From the NCBI GenBank assembly GCA_964528425.1, contig CAZGTD010000005.1, forward strand, positions 1 to 64,000: a stretch of DNA of 64,000 nucleotides, in the 5' to 3' direction. Position 1 is the first letter of the stretch, and the number at the start of each line of letters is the position of its first letter. The notes under the pieces were generated by a model, which was not told the origin of the DNA, did not search any database, and saw only the letters and a list, made by a program, of their open reading frames with translations. Below are positions 49,875 to 59,707 of the stretch, one piece after another. A program made the position numbers and the translations under genes. Origin of the DNA: UBA3263 sp964528425. GTDB lineage: Bacteria > Bacteroidota > Bacteroidia > Bacteroidales > Muribaculaceae.

Positions 49875-52736
49875 TCAGGCTTTTTTCTTGCGGTTGGTAA
49901 GGTAAGCAACCGGAGCGGCAATGTAGATGGTAGCGAGAGTACCGATAACTACGCCGCTGATCATTGCGAAGGTGAACGCACGGATTGCTTCGCCGCCCAG
50001 AATGAAGATACACAGAAGAACCAGCAGGGTCGAGGCCGAGGTCATGATCGTACGGCCCAAAGTGGAGTTGATCGAGCGGTTGATCAGGTCATAGAAATTC
50101 TGTTTGGGGAAGAGGGCGATGTTTTCGCGAACACGGTCGAACACAACCACCGTATCGTTAATCTGATAACCGATAACGGTAAGGATTGCGGCAATGAAGG
50201 TCTGGTCGATTTCCATCGAGAAGGGAACCAGGCCGTAGAAGAAGCTGTAGAAACCAACGATGGTGAAGGCCGTGAAGGCTACTGCGGCAAGAGCGCCGAC
50301 CGAGAATGCCACGTTGCGGAAGCGGATAAGGATGTAGAGGAACATCGCAATCAGCGCCAGGGTAACGGCAATATAGGCATCGGTCTTCATATCGTCGGCA
50401 ACCGACGGACCTACTTTCTGCGAAGAAATCAGGCCGTAGTCGGTATTGGCGGTCGAGAACTGTTCGGGGGTAATTCCGTTCATTTCAGGAGCGAGACCCT
50501 GGAAGAGCAGACCAACGATTTCGGCTTCAACTTCAGGTGCGGAATCCTTAATCTTATAGTTGGTTGACACGCGAACCTGGTTTTTGTTTTCAACGGTGAT
50601 TACGCTGAGCGAAGCATCGGGGAACAGAGGAGCCAGATCGGCCTGAATCTTCGAAGCTTCAACGGGGTGCTCGAACTTAACGGTGTAGTTGCGGCCACCG
50701 GAGAAGTCGATGCCCTGGTTGAGACCGCGGATGCAGAGCGAGGCAATGATTGCAACAATCATGATGCCGGCAACGGCGAACGAAATCTTGCGGGCGCCGA
50801 GGAAGTTATAGTGGGCATTGTTAAACATGTTGGCCGACAGCTTGGTCGAGAAGGTAAGCTTTTCAAAAGCTTTTTTCTTGGCACCGAGAATGAACACCAG
50901 ACGGGTCAGATAAACTGCGGTGAAGAACGAGCAGCAGAGGCCGATGATAAGGGTAGTGGCGAAGCCCTTGATAGGACCGGTGCCGAAGAGCAGCAGAATG
51001 ATGCCGGTAATAATCGAGGTGAGGTTGGAGTCGAAGATTGCAGAGAAGGCGTTGGAGTAGCCGTCGGCAATTGCGGTGCGCGAGTTCTTGCCTGCGCGGA
51101 GTTCTTCTTTGGCGCGTTCGAAAATGAGCACGTTGGCGTCAACGGCCATGCCGAGCGCAAGCACGATACCGGCGATACCCGACAGGGTGAGCACTGCCTG
51201 GAAGGAGGCGAGGATACCGAAGGTGAAGAAGATGTTGAGCACCAGGCCGAGGTTGGCAACGAGGCCGGGGATGAGGCCATACATCGCGCACATGAAAATC
51301 ATGAGCAGAACCAGAGCCACAACGAACGACATGATGCCGTCTTTAATAGCCTTGGCGCCGAGCGAGGGTCCGACAACCATGTCGGAGATGATGCTTACGC
51401 GAGCGGTCATCTTACCTGACTTCAGCACGTTGGCCAAGTCTTGGGCTTCCTGCACGGTAAAGTCACCGGTGATTTCCGAGGAGCCACCTTCAATAACGGT
51501 GTTGATGGTAGGATAGGAGTAAACAACGTCGTCGAGCACAATGGCCACGGGTTTACCGACGTTAGCGCGGGTAACTGCAGCCCACTGGCGAGCGCCTTCG
51601 GGGTTCATGCGCATGTTAACGGTCTGGCCGCGCATGGCGTCGAAGTCGGTCGAAGCATCAACGATGTTGTCGCCGTTCATGCGGGGGCGCTGTTCGTGAG
51701 TTTCGGGGTCGATATCGGTGCGCAGGGCAACGAGGGTGTAAATATCTTTCTGACCGCCGACGTTTTCGGGCTTAACGGCCTTGTTTGACCAGGCGAGCTT
51801 GAGGTTATTGGGCAGTGCGGCGCGAACTTCCGGAGCGCGGAAAATTGCGTTGATGGCTTCCTTATCCTTAGCGCGGGCATAGCCGATCATCGGCGAGTTA
51901 TACTGGCTGGGAGCGAGCAGGGTAGCCAGGGTGTCGTTCTTGTAGGCAAAAGCTTTACGGAGGCCTTCCTGAATGTCGGAGATATTATACATCTCGTAGA
52001 ATTCAAGGTTGGCGGAACGCTGAAGCAGGTCGCGCACGCGTTCGTGTTCCTTAACGCCGGGAAGTTCCAGCAGAATCTGTCCCTGCTTGCCCTGAAGCAC
52101 CTGAATGTTGGGCGAAACCACGCCGAAAGCGTCGATACGGTTGCGCAGAACGTTGGTAGCCGAGGTGTTAACGCGGTCCTGAGCTTCGGATTTGAGTTTT
52201 TCGGCAACAGCGCCGTAGTTGGTGCCGTTGTTGGTGATGATGTCGGGGAAAACTACCGAGAAGTCAACCTGCGGATTGTTGGCCGCAGCCTTGTATTGCT
52301 CGATAAAGGTTTCAACATATTCGGTTTCGGGTGCGGCGTATGCAATCGAGTCTGTAGCATTGATTGCGCGGCGAAGGGTCGTGCCGTTGGGGTCTGCGGC
52401 GAGGGCTTTGAGCATGTCGCCCATGTTAACCTGGAGGGTAACGTTCATACCGCCCTTGAGGTCGAGGCCGAGACCAACGCCCCAGCGCTGAACTTCGGCG
52501 TAGGTGTAGCCCATATAAACGGGTTCGAGCGCTACGGAGTCCATGTAGTGCTTGTAGGCAGCGGTATAGGCGTCGGTTGTGTTGTCCGAACCGGCCACTG
52601 CAACGGCGTACTCTTTGCCCTTGTTTTCAATCTGGTTTCCTTTCCAGGAGAACGACAGATAGAACAGGCAGATAAGCACGAGGAAGATGGCGATTACACC
52701 CGCCACGATACTTCCCAGAGAACCTTTGCTGTTCAT
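49875..52736 (-). CDS. secDF: protein translocase SecDF fusion
   Basis: The 953-residue protein fuses SecD and SecF. The N-terminal membrane helix (about 7-30), the SecD periplasmic P1 region (GLGLDLKGGMNVTLQVN; QILLELPGVKEHERVRDLL) and SecD helices around 450-620 (GMAVDANVLIFERAKEEL) come first. The SecF half follows from about 650 (GIDFSGGRNYTVKF) with VVVFDRVREN. It uses the proton or sodium gradient to pull exported proteins through SecYEG. SecDF fusions are standard in Bacteroidetes. A consensus promoter lies upstream, divergent from the next gene. Confidence 0.97.
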   Translation of the reverse strand: MNSKGSLGSIVAGVIAIFLVLICLFYLSFSWKGNQIENKGKEYAVAVAGSDNTTDAYTAAYKHYMDSVALEPVYMGYTYAEVQRWGVGLGLDLKGGMNVTLQVNMGDMLKALAADPNGTTLRRAINATDSIAYAAPETEYVETFIEQYKAAANNPQVDFSVVFPDIITNNGTNYGAVAEKLKSEAQDRVNTSATNVLRNRIDAFGVVSPNIQVLQGKQGQILLELPGVKEHERVRDLLQRSANLEFYEMYNISDIQEGLRKAFAYKNDTLATLLAPSQYNSPMIGYARAKDKEAINAIFRAPEVRAALPNNLKLAWSNKAVKPENVGGQKDIYTLVALRTDIDPETHEQRPRMNGDNIVDASTDFDAMRGQTVNMRMNPEGARQWAAVTRANVGKPVAIVLDDVVYSYPTINTVIEGGSSEITGDFTVQEAQDLANVLKSGKMTARVSIISDMVVGPSLGAKAIKDGIMSFVVALVLLMIFMCAMYGLIPGLVANLGLVLNIFFTFGILASFQAVLTLSGIAGIVLALGMAVDANVLIFERAKEELRAGKNSRTAIADGYSNAFSAIFDSNLTSIITGIILLLFGTGPIKGFATTLIIGLCCSFFTAVYLTRLVFILGAKKKAFEKLTFSTKLSANMFNNAHYNFLGARKISFAVAGIMIVAIIASLCIRGLNQGIDFSGGRNYTVKFEHPVEASKIQADLAPLFPDASLSVITVENKNQVRVSTNYKIKDSAPEVEAEIVGLLFQGLAPEMNGITPEQFSTANTDYGLISSQKVGPSVADDMKTDAYIAVTLALIAMFLYILIRFRNVAFSVGALAAVAFTAFTIVGFYSFFYGLVPFSMEIDQTFIAAILTVIGYQINDTVVVFDRVRENIALFPKQNFYDLINRSINSTLGRTIMTSASTLLVLLCIFILGGEAIRAFTFAMISGVVIGTLATIYIAAPVAYLTNRKKKA

Positions 52737-52815
52737 GTGTTTAGTGAGTTTCTTTTAATGTAAATTGGTTTAAAAATTATTTCAAAATGATAGCGTTTTC
52801 GCATGAAAATGCGCG

Positions 52816-52847
52816 CAAATATACGAAAAAACTTTGAGCTGACCAAA
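52816..52847 (-). promoter_or_regulatory. promoter of secDF
   Basis: Minus strand: TTTG (52847-52844), 20-bp spacer, TATATTTG (52823-52816). Leader about 75 nt. Confidence 0.75.
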
Positions 52848-52952
52848 TTTGCGGATTTTTCGGCAGTGCTCCGACCCGGCCAAAAATCGGTGCCCGCGAG
52901 AGGCTTAAAGTTAAAAAATTGAAAATTCGGCGGTTATTTGGGGGATTATTGC

Positions 52953-52960
52953 TAAATTTG
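52953..52960 (+). promoter_or_regulatory. -7 promoter element of the envelope operon
   Basis: TAAATTTG, 28 nt before the ATG at 52988. The -33 region has no clear TTTG at the usual distance. It is divergent from the secDF promoter; the bases between them show nothing else. Confidence 0.5.
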
Positions 52961-52987
52961 CACGTTGATAATTACACTCCAGCAAAA

Positions 52988-54418
52988 ATGAATAAACCGA
53001 CATTGCAATTCATCATACTGGCTTTGGCATCGGCGGCGGTTTTGCCGTCGTGTAACAGTTCGGACTCTCAGGAGCAGGAATATGCAGGCAATCTGCTGAA
53101 TTCCAGCACCATGATTTCCGATTTCAAACTCAAGGACAATGCCAAGGTTCTCGACAATCTTTCGAATGTGTTTTTCACAATCGACCAGACCGGCGCCGAA
53201 ATCTTCAATGCCGACTCGCTACCCTGGGGAACAGATGTCAGAAAGCTCGTTACCAACATAACTACCCAGGGCGAAGCTACCGTTAGAATTATTATGCCCT
53301 CGCTGACCGACGGGTCGCAAACAACGGTTGAGGTTTCCGACTCGGTGAACTTTACGGGGACCAACGGGGTGATGCTGCGCGTAACCTCGGCCGACGGTTC
53401 GCGCGAGCGCGTATATAGGTGTAAGGTAAACGTTCACCGCTGCAACCCCGACTCGCTGCAGTGGACAATGCAGCCCTCTACCCTACCCTGTGCCGGCCTT
53501 GTCGGCCAGCAAACGGTTGAAATGGGCGGACGCTACTACTGCCTTGGCCAAAAGGCCGACGGAAAATTCGTCGTTGCCACTTCGGCCGACGCCGAATCGC
53601 GGCCATGGGCCGAAACAACCTCGAATCTGCCCGCCGATGCCGACATCAATTCGCTGGCTGCCACGCCCGACGCCCTGTTTATGCGCTGCGCATCGGGCTC
53701 GGTTGTAACCTCGGCCGACGGCATATCATGGACTGAGGTCGCCACGGGGTGGTCGCACCTCTACGGCGCTTATGCCTCGCAAATTATCGGAGTTAAGAAC
53801 GGCCGATGGATCTGCTATCCCTCTGGCAACGAGGGCGAACTTCCGGCCGGAATGCCCGTCATCGGAACTTCGCGCATGTGGACCTTTACCAACGACTGGG
53901 CCCTGAGCCCTCAGGCAATGTTTGCCGGCGGCCGCGACGCCTCCGGAAACTACAGCGGCGACACATGGGGTTTCGACGGCCGGCAATGGATGCGCCTGAG
54001 CGGCTACCTCGGCGCGCGCCAGCTCCCCGGGGCTGAAAATATGGCCCTGGTGCCCTACTTCACCTTCCGCGTTAATTCAACCAACTACCTGACCACCAAA
54101 CAGAGCGCATGGCTTGCATTTGGCGGACGAATGGCCAACGGCGAGCTGAACAAAAAGGTTTATATCTCGCTCGACAACGGCATCAACTGGCTCGAAGGTT
54201 CCGAAAGCATTCAGCTGCCGGCAGCGATTTCAGCTCGCACCTCTCCATCAATACTGCTGATCAACCAACTCCAGACCGCATCGCGCGCAATAAAACCGAT
54301 AACCCAATGGGATGCTCCCTATATTCACCTTATCGGTGGCTATGATGCCGATCAGAAACTGTTCGACCAATCATGGGTCGGCGTCATTAACCGCCTAACT
54401 TTCAAACCTCTGCAATAA
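52988..54418 (+). CDS. Bacteroidales-specific lipoprotein (DUF6242-like)
   Basis: With the ATG at 52988 the protein has 476 residues. A lipoprotein signal ends at the Cys in PSCNSSD (about residue 22), followed by a cadherin-like/Ig-like N-terminal domain (about 35-150, with FNADSLPWGTDV). Kelch- or propeller-like repeats follow (about 160-476: WTEVATGWSHLYGAY, YSGDTWGFDGRQWMRL, HLIGGYD). It resembles DUF6242-type Bacteroidales lipoproteins; the function is unknown. I rejected the upstream start at 52919 because it precedes the promoter and hides the signal. TAATG overlap with the next gene indicates coupling, so it heads the uppS-bamA operon. Confidence 0.75.
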   Translation: MNKPTLQFIILALASAAVLPSCNSSDSQEQEYAGNLLNSSTMISDFKLKDNAKVLDNLSNVFFTIDQTGAEIFNADSLPWGTDVRKLVTNITTQGEATVRIIMPSLTDGSQTTVEVSDSVNFTGTNGVMLRVTSADGSRERVYRCKVNVHRCNPDSLQWTMQPSTLPCAGLVGQQTVEMGGRYYCLGQKADGKFVVATSADAESRPWAETTSNLPADADINSLAATPDALFMRCASGSVVTSADGISWTEVATGWSHLYGAYASQIIGVKNGRWICYPSGNEGELPAGMPVIGTSRMWTFTNDWALSPQAMFAGGRDASGNYSGDTWGFDGRQWMRLSGYLGARQLPGAENMALVPYFTFRVNSTNYLTTKQSAWLAFGGRMANGELNKKVYISLDNGINWLEGSESIQLPAAISARTSPSILLINQLQTASRAIKPITQWDAPYIHLIGGYDADQKLFDQSWVGVINRLTFKPLQ

Positions 54419-55104
54419 TGACCAAATTCCTGCGCCTGATTCTTTGCGTGCTGCTGCCCTGCGCGGCGGCTTTCGGTGTGTCGGCCCAGGAAGAAACCTA
54501 TAAGTTCGACCTCGGCGCCGGAGTTGGCATGAGCGGCTATCTGGGCGATGTGAACCAGGTCAACATGTTCCGTAACCCCGGCTTCGCGGCCCAGATCGGC
54601 TTCCGCTATCTGATTGACACGCGCTGGGCGCTTCGAACGGCCCTGACCACTGCCGGCCTCAAAGGCAACTCCTCGCAATTTTCAAATAAATTCCCCGGAC
54701 TTCGCGACTACAGTTTTTCGGCTCAGGCTTATGCCCTTGACGTTCGCGGCGAATTCAACTTTCTCCCCTACGGCATCGGCGAAACCTTCAAGCGCCTGAA
54801 ACGCTGGACCCCATATATGGCCGCGGGTGTGGGCGCAGTGTTTTCACATTGCGGACAATCCAACGCCATAGCTTTTGAAATTCCTCTGGCCGTCGGCTTT
54901 AAGTTCAAGCTTCGCGAACGCCTGAACTTAGCGCTGGAATTTTCTATGGCCAAAGCGTTCGGCGACCGCCTGGACGGAAATATTTCCGACCTGCAGGGAA
55001 TAAAAAGCGACTTCATAAAAAACACCGACTGGCATTCGCAACTGCTGATTTCACTTACCTATGAATTCGGCAAGCGCTGCGAAACCTGCCATTATAAAGA
55101 TTAG
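54418..55104 (+). CDS. DUF6089-type outer-membrane beta-barrel protein
   Basis: The 228-residue protein has a signal peptide (about 1-23, VSAQ) and an 8- to 10-strand barrel with the start YKFDLGAGVGMSGYLGDVNQ and the end LISLTYEFGKRCETCHYKD. Proteins of this type precede uppS and bamA in many Bacteroidetes, which suggests a role in outer-membrane assembly (inference). The two cysteines in the CETC tail are conserved-looking and lie after the last strand, so on the periplasmic side. Confidence 0.8.
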   Translation: MTKFLRLILCVLLPCAAAFGVSAQEETYKFDLGAGVGMSGYLGDVNQVNMFRNPGFAAQIGFRYLIDTRWALRTALTTAGLKGNSSQFSNKFPGLRDYSFSAQAYALDVRGEFNFLPYGIGETFKRLKRWTPYMAAGVGAVFSHCGQSNAIAFEIPLAVGFKFKLRERLNLALEFSMAKAFGDRLDGNISDLQGIKSDFIKNTDWHSQLLISLTYEFGKRCETCHYKD

Positions 55105-55113
55105 ACCATCACT

Positions 55114-55884
55114 ATGTCATTCACCGAAAAGGCTCAACAACTCGACCCCGAACGCATTCCGGCCCACGTTGCCATTATTATGGACGGCAACGGCCGCTGG
55201 GCCCGCAGCCGCGGCCTCGACCGCTCCGAAGGCCATGTGCGCGGAGTCGATACCGTGCGCCTGATAACCGAAGCCGCCTCCGAGCTTGGCGTCAAATATC
55301 TGACCCTCTATACTTTCTCGACCGAGAACTGGAACCGTCCCCAGGCCGAGGTCAACGCCCTGATGACCCTGGTTGGCATAGCAATTGCCCGCGAAACCCC
55401 CGACTTGATTAAAAACAACGTCAGGCTCACCATTATGGGCGACCTCGACCGCCTGCCGGCCGAAACCCTCGAATGCCTGCGCGGATGCATGGCCGACACG
55501 GCCCACTGCACCGGCCTGGTGCTGAACCTTGCAATCAGCTACTCCTCGCGCTGGGAAATTACCGAAGCCGCACGCAAGCTTGCGCGCCGCGCAGCCGCCG
55601 GCGAACTCGATCCCGAAGCCATTACCGATGCCGACATGAGCGCCGCCATGGCCAGCCCCGACATTCCCGACCCCGACCTGCTGATCCGCACCGGCGGCGA
55701 CTATCGCATTTCAAACTATCTGCTCTGGCAGCTCGCCTACTCAGAACTAATATTCACTACGGGCTTCTGGCCCGACTTCAACAAGGAAGCCTTTGCCGAC
55801 GCCCTGCTGACATTTCAACAGCGCCAGCGCCGCTTCGGCCTCACCGGCGACCAAGTAACTTCCGGCAACCAATCTGCCGTTTGA
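55114..55884 (+). CDS. uppS: isoprenyl transferase (undecaprenyl diphosphate synthase)
   Basis: This 256-residue protein matches UppS: IIMDGNGRWARSRGLDRSEGH with catalytic D24, LTLYTFSTENWNRP, and the C-terminal DLLIRTGGDYRISNYLLWQLAYSELIFT. It makes the C55 lipid carrier for peptidoglycan and surface polysaccharides. It lies 9 bp after the barrel gene and 21 bp before bamA. Confidence 0.97.
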   Translation: MSFTEKAQQLDPERIPAHVAIIMDGNGRWARSRGLDRSEGHVRGVDTVRLITEAASELGVKYLTLYTFSTENWNRPQAEVNALMTLVGIAIARETPDLIKNNVRLTIMGDLDRLPAETLECLRGCMADTAHCTGLVLNLAISYSSRWEITEAARKLARRAAAGELDPEAITDADMSAAMASPDIPDPDLLIRTGGDYRISNYLLWQLAYSELIFTTGFWPDFNKEAFADALLTFQQRQRRFGLTGDQVTSGNQSAV

Positions 55885-55905
55885 TTCCATTCATCCACCC
55901 GACGC

Positions 55906-58554
55906 ATGCAACTCTTTTCAACCTTTTTCCGCACCCTGCCGCTAATGGCCGCGCTGATGCTCCCGGCCGCCGCCATAGCCCAGACTCCGGCCGACACAAT
56001 CACTAACCCAAAGGTAATCTATGGCTCGCTGCCGCGAACCTATACCATTGCAGGCATCGAAGTTAACGGTGCGCCGAATTTCAACGCGCAAACAATCCAG
56101 AACTACGCCGGATTGAGCATTGGCGAACGCATTGAAATTCCCGGCACCGAGCTAACCAATGCCGCCAAGCGCCTGATGGCCCAGAAACTGTTCTCGCAGG
56201 TAAAAATCCGAGTGGCCAAAACCGTTGGCGGCCAGGCATGGCTGGTCTACGACCTGCGCCAGCAGCCGCGAATCCATTCGGTTGAATATCGCGGCATGAA
56301 GAAAAACGAACGCGAGGATATGGAATCGCGCCTTCACCTGCGCCAGGGCGACCAGATGACCCAGAACACCGTCGACGTTGTTGTAAAAGCCATTAAAGAC
56401 TACTACAAGGAAAAAGGGTTTAACAATGCCGACGTAAAGGTTGTTTTGACCGACGTGCTCGACGCGCCGAACGAACAAGACGTTAAAATCATCGTTGACC
56501 GCAGCAACAAAGTCAAGGTCAACTCCATCAACTTCACCGGCAACTCGGTGTTTTCGGACCGCCAGCTCCGAAACGCAATGAAGAAAACCAATATCAACAA
56601 GGATATTATAAAACTCTTCTCGCAGAAAAAATTCACCGAAGCCGACTATGCGGACGACCTCGAAAAGATTCTTGAAAAATATAACGAACACGGCTACCGC
56701 GACGCAGTTATCGTTGCCGACAGCGTAGTGCCCAACGAAAACGGCAAAGTTGACATTTACATTACCCTCGACGAGGGCAAACAATATTACCTGCGCTCCA
56801 TAAACTGGGTAGGCAACACGGTTTATAACTCCGACCGCCTCGAACAGGTGCTCGACATCAAACCTGGCGGCGTCTACAACGAAAAAATGCTGCGCAAACG
56901 CCTCAATGAAGACGAAGACGCCGTTGGCAACGCCTACTACAACAACGGCTACATTTTCGCTTCCATCAACCCCATCGACCGCCACATCGACGGCGACTCC
57001 ATCGATCTGGAGCTCCAGGTTATCGAGGGCCCGCAGGCACGCATCAACGCCGTTAACATAACCGGCAACGATCGCCTGTATGAAAAGGTTGTGCGCCGCG
57101 AACTGCGAACCCGCCCCGGCGAACTCTTTAACCGCGACGCCCTGATGCGCACAATGCGCGAAATCATGCAGATGGGCCATTTCGACCCTGAATCGGTGAG
57201 CCCCGACGTGCAGCCCAATCAGGAAGACGGCACGGTCGACATTAACTGGAACCTCACCTCCAAGGCCAACGACCAGATTGAACTGTCGCTCGGCTGGGGC
57301 CAGACGGGCCTGATCGGCAAGGTGGGCCTGAAGTTCACCAACTTCTCAATCAAGAACCTCTTCCACCCCAAAACCTACAAAGGACTGATTCCTCAGGGCG
57401 ACGGCCAGACCTTCCAGCTTTCGGTGCAGACCAATGCCCGCTACTATCAGGCATATCAGATTTCGTTCCTCGACCCCTGGTTCGGCGGCAAACGCCCCAA
57501 CGCATTCTCCGTTACCGGCTACTATTCGCGCCAAACCGGCATTTCCAACTCATTCTACAACAAAAACTATCTCAACGGGGGCAATATCTACGACCCCTAC
57601 GGCTATGGATATGGCTTTGGCTCCGGTTATGGCTACGGCTACAACAACGGCTACTCCTATCAGGACGCCTACGACCCCAACAAGGTGCTTCAGATGGCCG
57701 GCCTGACCGTCGGATTCGGCAAACGCCTGAACTGGCCCGACGACTACTTCACCTTTAATGCCGAGCTATCCTATAACTTTTATTCGCTGAAAAACTGGGA
57801 ATACCTGTTTAAATTCTCAAACGGCACCTCCAACTCACTGGTACTCGGCCTGACGCTGGCCCGCAACTCGATAGATAATCCGCTGTTTACGCGCTCGGGC
57901 TCCTCATTCCAGATCAACGCCCAGATAACGCCCCCGGCATCGCTCTTCATGCCCGGCCGCAATTGGGCCGCCCTGGCGGCCAGCCCCAACGAAAAGGAAC
58001 GCCGCGAACTCTACAAATGGGTCGAATACTGGAAAATACGCTTCCACTCGAAAACCTACACCCCGCTGATTAACCCCAACGGCAAATATACACTCGTTTT
58101 GATGACCCGCGCCGACTTCGGCATTATCGGCTCATACAACAAGCATTTGAAAACTCCGTTTGAAACTTTCTATGTAGGCGGCGACGGCATGTCGGGCTCA
58201 TCGATGTATGCCACCGAAACCATTGCCCTGCGCGGCTACGACAACGGCTCGCTCACCCCCTACGGCCGCGAAGGCTATGCCTACACCCGTTTCGGGGTTG
58301 AACTCCACTTCCCCTTCCTGCTTCAGCCAACAACCACCATTTATGGTCTGGTATTCGCCGAAGGGGGCAACGCCTGGACCAAGGTTTCAGACTTCAACCC
58401 CTTCCAGATGCGCCGCTCGGCCGGCGTTGGCCTGCGCGTTTACCTGCCTATGGTCGGCCTGCTCGGTATTGACTGGGGCTACGGTTTCGACCGCGACGCC
58501 TACGGCAACCGCGGCGGCTCGCATTTCCACTTCGTACTCGGCCAGGAATTCTAA
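55906..58554 (+). CDS. bamA: outer-membrane protein assembly factor BamA
   Basis: The 882-residue protein has a signal peptide (about 1-25), five POTRA domains (about 40-465, with the third to fifth clear from VKVNSINFTGNSVFSDRQLRN) and a C-terminal 16-strand barrel. VGLRVYLPMVGLLGIDWGYGFD lies near the end, and the last residue is Phe (LGQEF), the barrel-sorting signal. It inserts beta-barrels into the outer membrane. An unusual Gly/Tyr-rich stretch (about 560-590, YGYGYGFGSGYGYGYN) sits in a barrel loop and is probably surface-exposed. Confidence 0.97.
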   Translation: MQLFSTFFRTLPLMAALMLPAAAIAQTPADTITNPKVIYGSLPRTYTIAGIEVNGAPNFNAQTIQNYAGLSIGERIEIPGTELTNAAKRLMAQKLFSQVKIRVAKTVGGQAWLVYDLRQQPRIHSVEYRGMKKNEREDMESRLHLRQGDQMTQNTVDVVVKAIKDYYKEKGFNNADVKVVLTDVLDAPNEQDVKIIVDRSNKVKVNSINFTGNSVFSDRQLRNAMKKTNINKDIIKLFSQKKFTEADYADDLEKILEKYNEHGYRDAVIVADSVVPNENGKVDIYITLDEGKQYYLRSINWVGNTVYNSDRLEQVLDIKPGGVYNEKMLRKRLNEDEDAVGNAYYNNGYIFASINPIDRHIDGDSIDLELQVIEGPQARINAVNITGNDRLYEKVVRRELRTRPGELFNRDALMRTMREIMQMGHFDPESVSPDVQPNQEDGTVDINWNLTSKANDQIELSLGWGQTGLIGKVGLKFTNFSIKNLFHPKTYKGLIPQGDGQTFQLSVQTNARYYQAYQISFLDPWFGGKRPNAFSVTGYYSRQTGISNSFYNKNYLNGGNIYDPYGYGYGFGSGYGYGYNNGYSYQDAYDPNKVLQMAGLTVGFGKRLNWPDDYFTFNAELSYNFYSLKNWEYLFKFSNGTSNSLVLGLTLARNSIDNPLFTRSGSSFQINAQITPPASLFMPGRNWAALAASPNEKERRELYKWVEYWKIRFHSKTYTPLINPNGKYTLVLMTRADFGIIGSYNKHLKTPFETFYVGGDGMSGSSMYATETIALRGYDNGSLTPYGREGYAYTRFGVELHFPFLLQPTTTIYGLVFAEGGNAWTKVSDFNPFQMRRSAGVGLRVYLPMVGLLGIDWGYGFDRDAYGNRGGSHFHFVLGQEF

Positions 58555-58623
58555 ACCTTTAGCCTCGTGAGTTGTCATATATATTAGAAAACACGACTAA
58601 CCAACCATAACCCCCCGCTGACT

Positions 58624-59139
58624 ATGAAAAAATTCCTCGTAATCCTACTGATGGGAGTTGCCGCCACACTCGGCGCCGCAGCCCAGAAATATGCTCTGGT
58701 CGATATGGAGTATATCCTCAAGAACTATCCTCAATATGAAATGGCCAACGAGCAGCTCAACCAGCTGTCGCAGCGCTGGCAGCGCGAAGTGGAAAATAAA
58801 AACGCCGCCGCCGAAAAACTCTTCAAAAACTATCAGTCGGAACTGGTTTTCATGACCGACGAACAGAAAAAAGCCAAAGAGCAAGAAATCGTTCAGGCCG
58901 AAAAAGCAGCCACCGACCTCAAGTATAAATACTTCGGTCCCGAGGGCGAGCTCTACAACAAACGCCAGTCGCTGATGGAACCGATTCAGGACGAAATCTA
59001 CAACGCAATCAAGAAAATTGCAGAAGAAAAAGGCTACCAAACCGTGTTTGACCGCGCTTCGTCGGCCAACATCATCTACGCCTCGCCGCGCATCGACATT
59101 TCCAACGAAGTGCTCAACCGGCTCGGATATTCAAAATAA
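58624..59139 (+). CDS. Skp/OmpH family periplasmic chaperone (first copy)
   Basis: The 171-residue protein has a signal peptide (1-21, AAAQ) and the Skp/OmpH pattern: YALVDMEYILKNYPQYEMANEQL, a long coiled-coil (about 40-125) rich in Lys/Glu/Gln, and a C-terminal strand (GYQTVFDRASSANIIYASPRIDIS). Skp-like trimers carry unfolded barrel proteins to BamA. It lies 69 bp after bamA. Confidence 0.92.
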   Translation: MKKFLVILLMGVAATLGAAAQKYALVDMEYILKNYPQYEMANEQLNQLSQRWQREVENKNAAAEKLFKNYQSELVFMTDEQKKAKEQEIVQAEKAATDLKYKYFGPEGELYNKRQSLMEPIQDEIYNAIKKIAEEKGYQTVFDRASSANIIYASPRIDISNEVLNRLGYSK

Positions 59140-59144
59140 ATGCG

Positions 59145-59152
59145 TATATTTG
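59145..59152 (+). promoter_or_regulatory. possible internal promoter before the second skp gene
   Basis: TATATTTG, 43 nt before the ATG at 59195. The surrounding 15 bases TGCGTATATTTGCAC are identical to those at the CoA-transferase promoter (118-132). No -33 TTTG at the usual distance. Confidence 0.45.
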
Positions 59153-59194
59153 CACCCAAAATAGAAAATATTAACTAAACACCAAACTATAAAA

Positions 59195-59689
59195 ATGATT
59201 AAAAAACTTTTGGTGGCTATTGCCATCCTTCTCCCCACCTGCGCTTTCGCCCAGGCTAAATTCGGCGTAGTCGACGCCGGAAGCATCATGGAACTGATGC
59301 CCGAATCTAAAGCCGCTCAGGACCAGATTGCAACCATCTCCAAACAGTATGAAGACGAATACGCCAAACTGACCGAAGCCATCAACAAACAGGTGCAGGA
59401 ATTCCAGGGTCTGGCCGAAGATACCCCCATTGCCATCCGCGAACGCCGCCAGCAGGAAATCCAGGACCTCGACCAGCGCATCCAGGCCTTCCAGCAGAAA
59501 GCTCAGCAAGACCTCGCCCGCAAACAGCAGGAACTCGTTGCTCCGATTCAGGAAAAACTCGTTAACGCCATCAAGGCCGTAGGCGCCGACAAGGGCTTCA
59601 CGATGATTTATCCCGACGGCGTTGCCATCTATGTCGGCACCGACGTTATCGACGTTACCCCCGACGTTAAAGCCAAACTCGGTCTCTAA
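59195..59689 (+). CDS. Skp/OmpH family periplasmic chaperone (second copy)
   Basis: This 164-residue protein has a signal peptide (1-19, AFAQ) and the Skp pattern: KFGVVDAGSIMELMPESKAAQDQI, a glutamine-rich coiled coil (about 45-125), and GFTMIYPDGVAIYVGTDVIDVT at the end. It is clearly diverged from the first copy, so the pair is an old duplication as in other Bacteroidetes. A possible internal promoter may allow separate expression. Confidence 0.92.
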   Translation: MIKKLLVAIAILLPTCAFAQAKFGVVDAGSIMELMPESKAAQDQIATISKQYEDEYAKLTEAINKQVQEFQGLAEDTPIAIRERRQQEIQDLDQRIQAFQQKAQQDLARKQQELVAPIQEKLVNAIKAVGADKGFTMIYPDGVAIYVGTDVIDVTPDVKAKLGL

Positions 59690-59707
59690 TCTAAATAACC
59701 CAAAACC

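Noticed and set aside
52919..52987. Upstream start of the DUF6242-like lipoprotein
   Set aside because: The extension lies over the promoter region and would bury the lipobox.
55473..56006. 177-residue Arg/His-rich frame overlapping uppS and bamA
   Set aside because: It is an off-frame shadow of two well-supported genes with strong GC codon bias.
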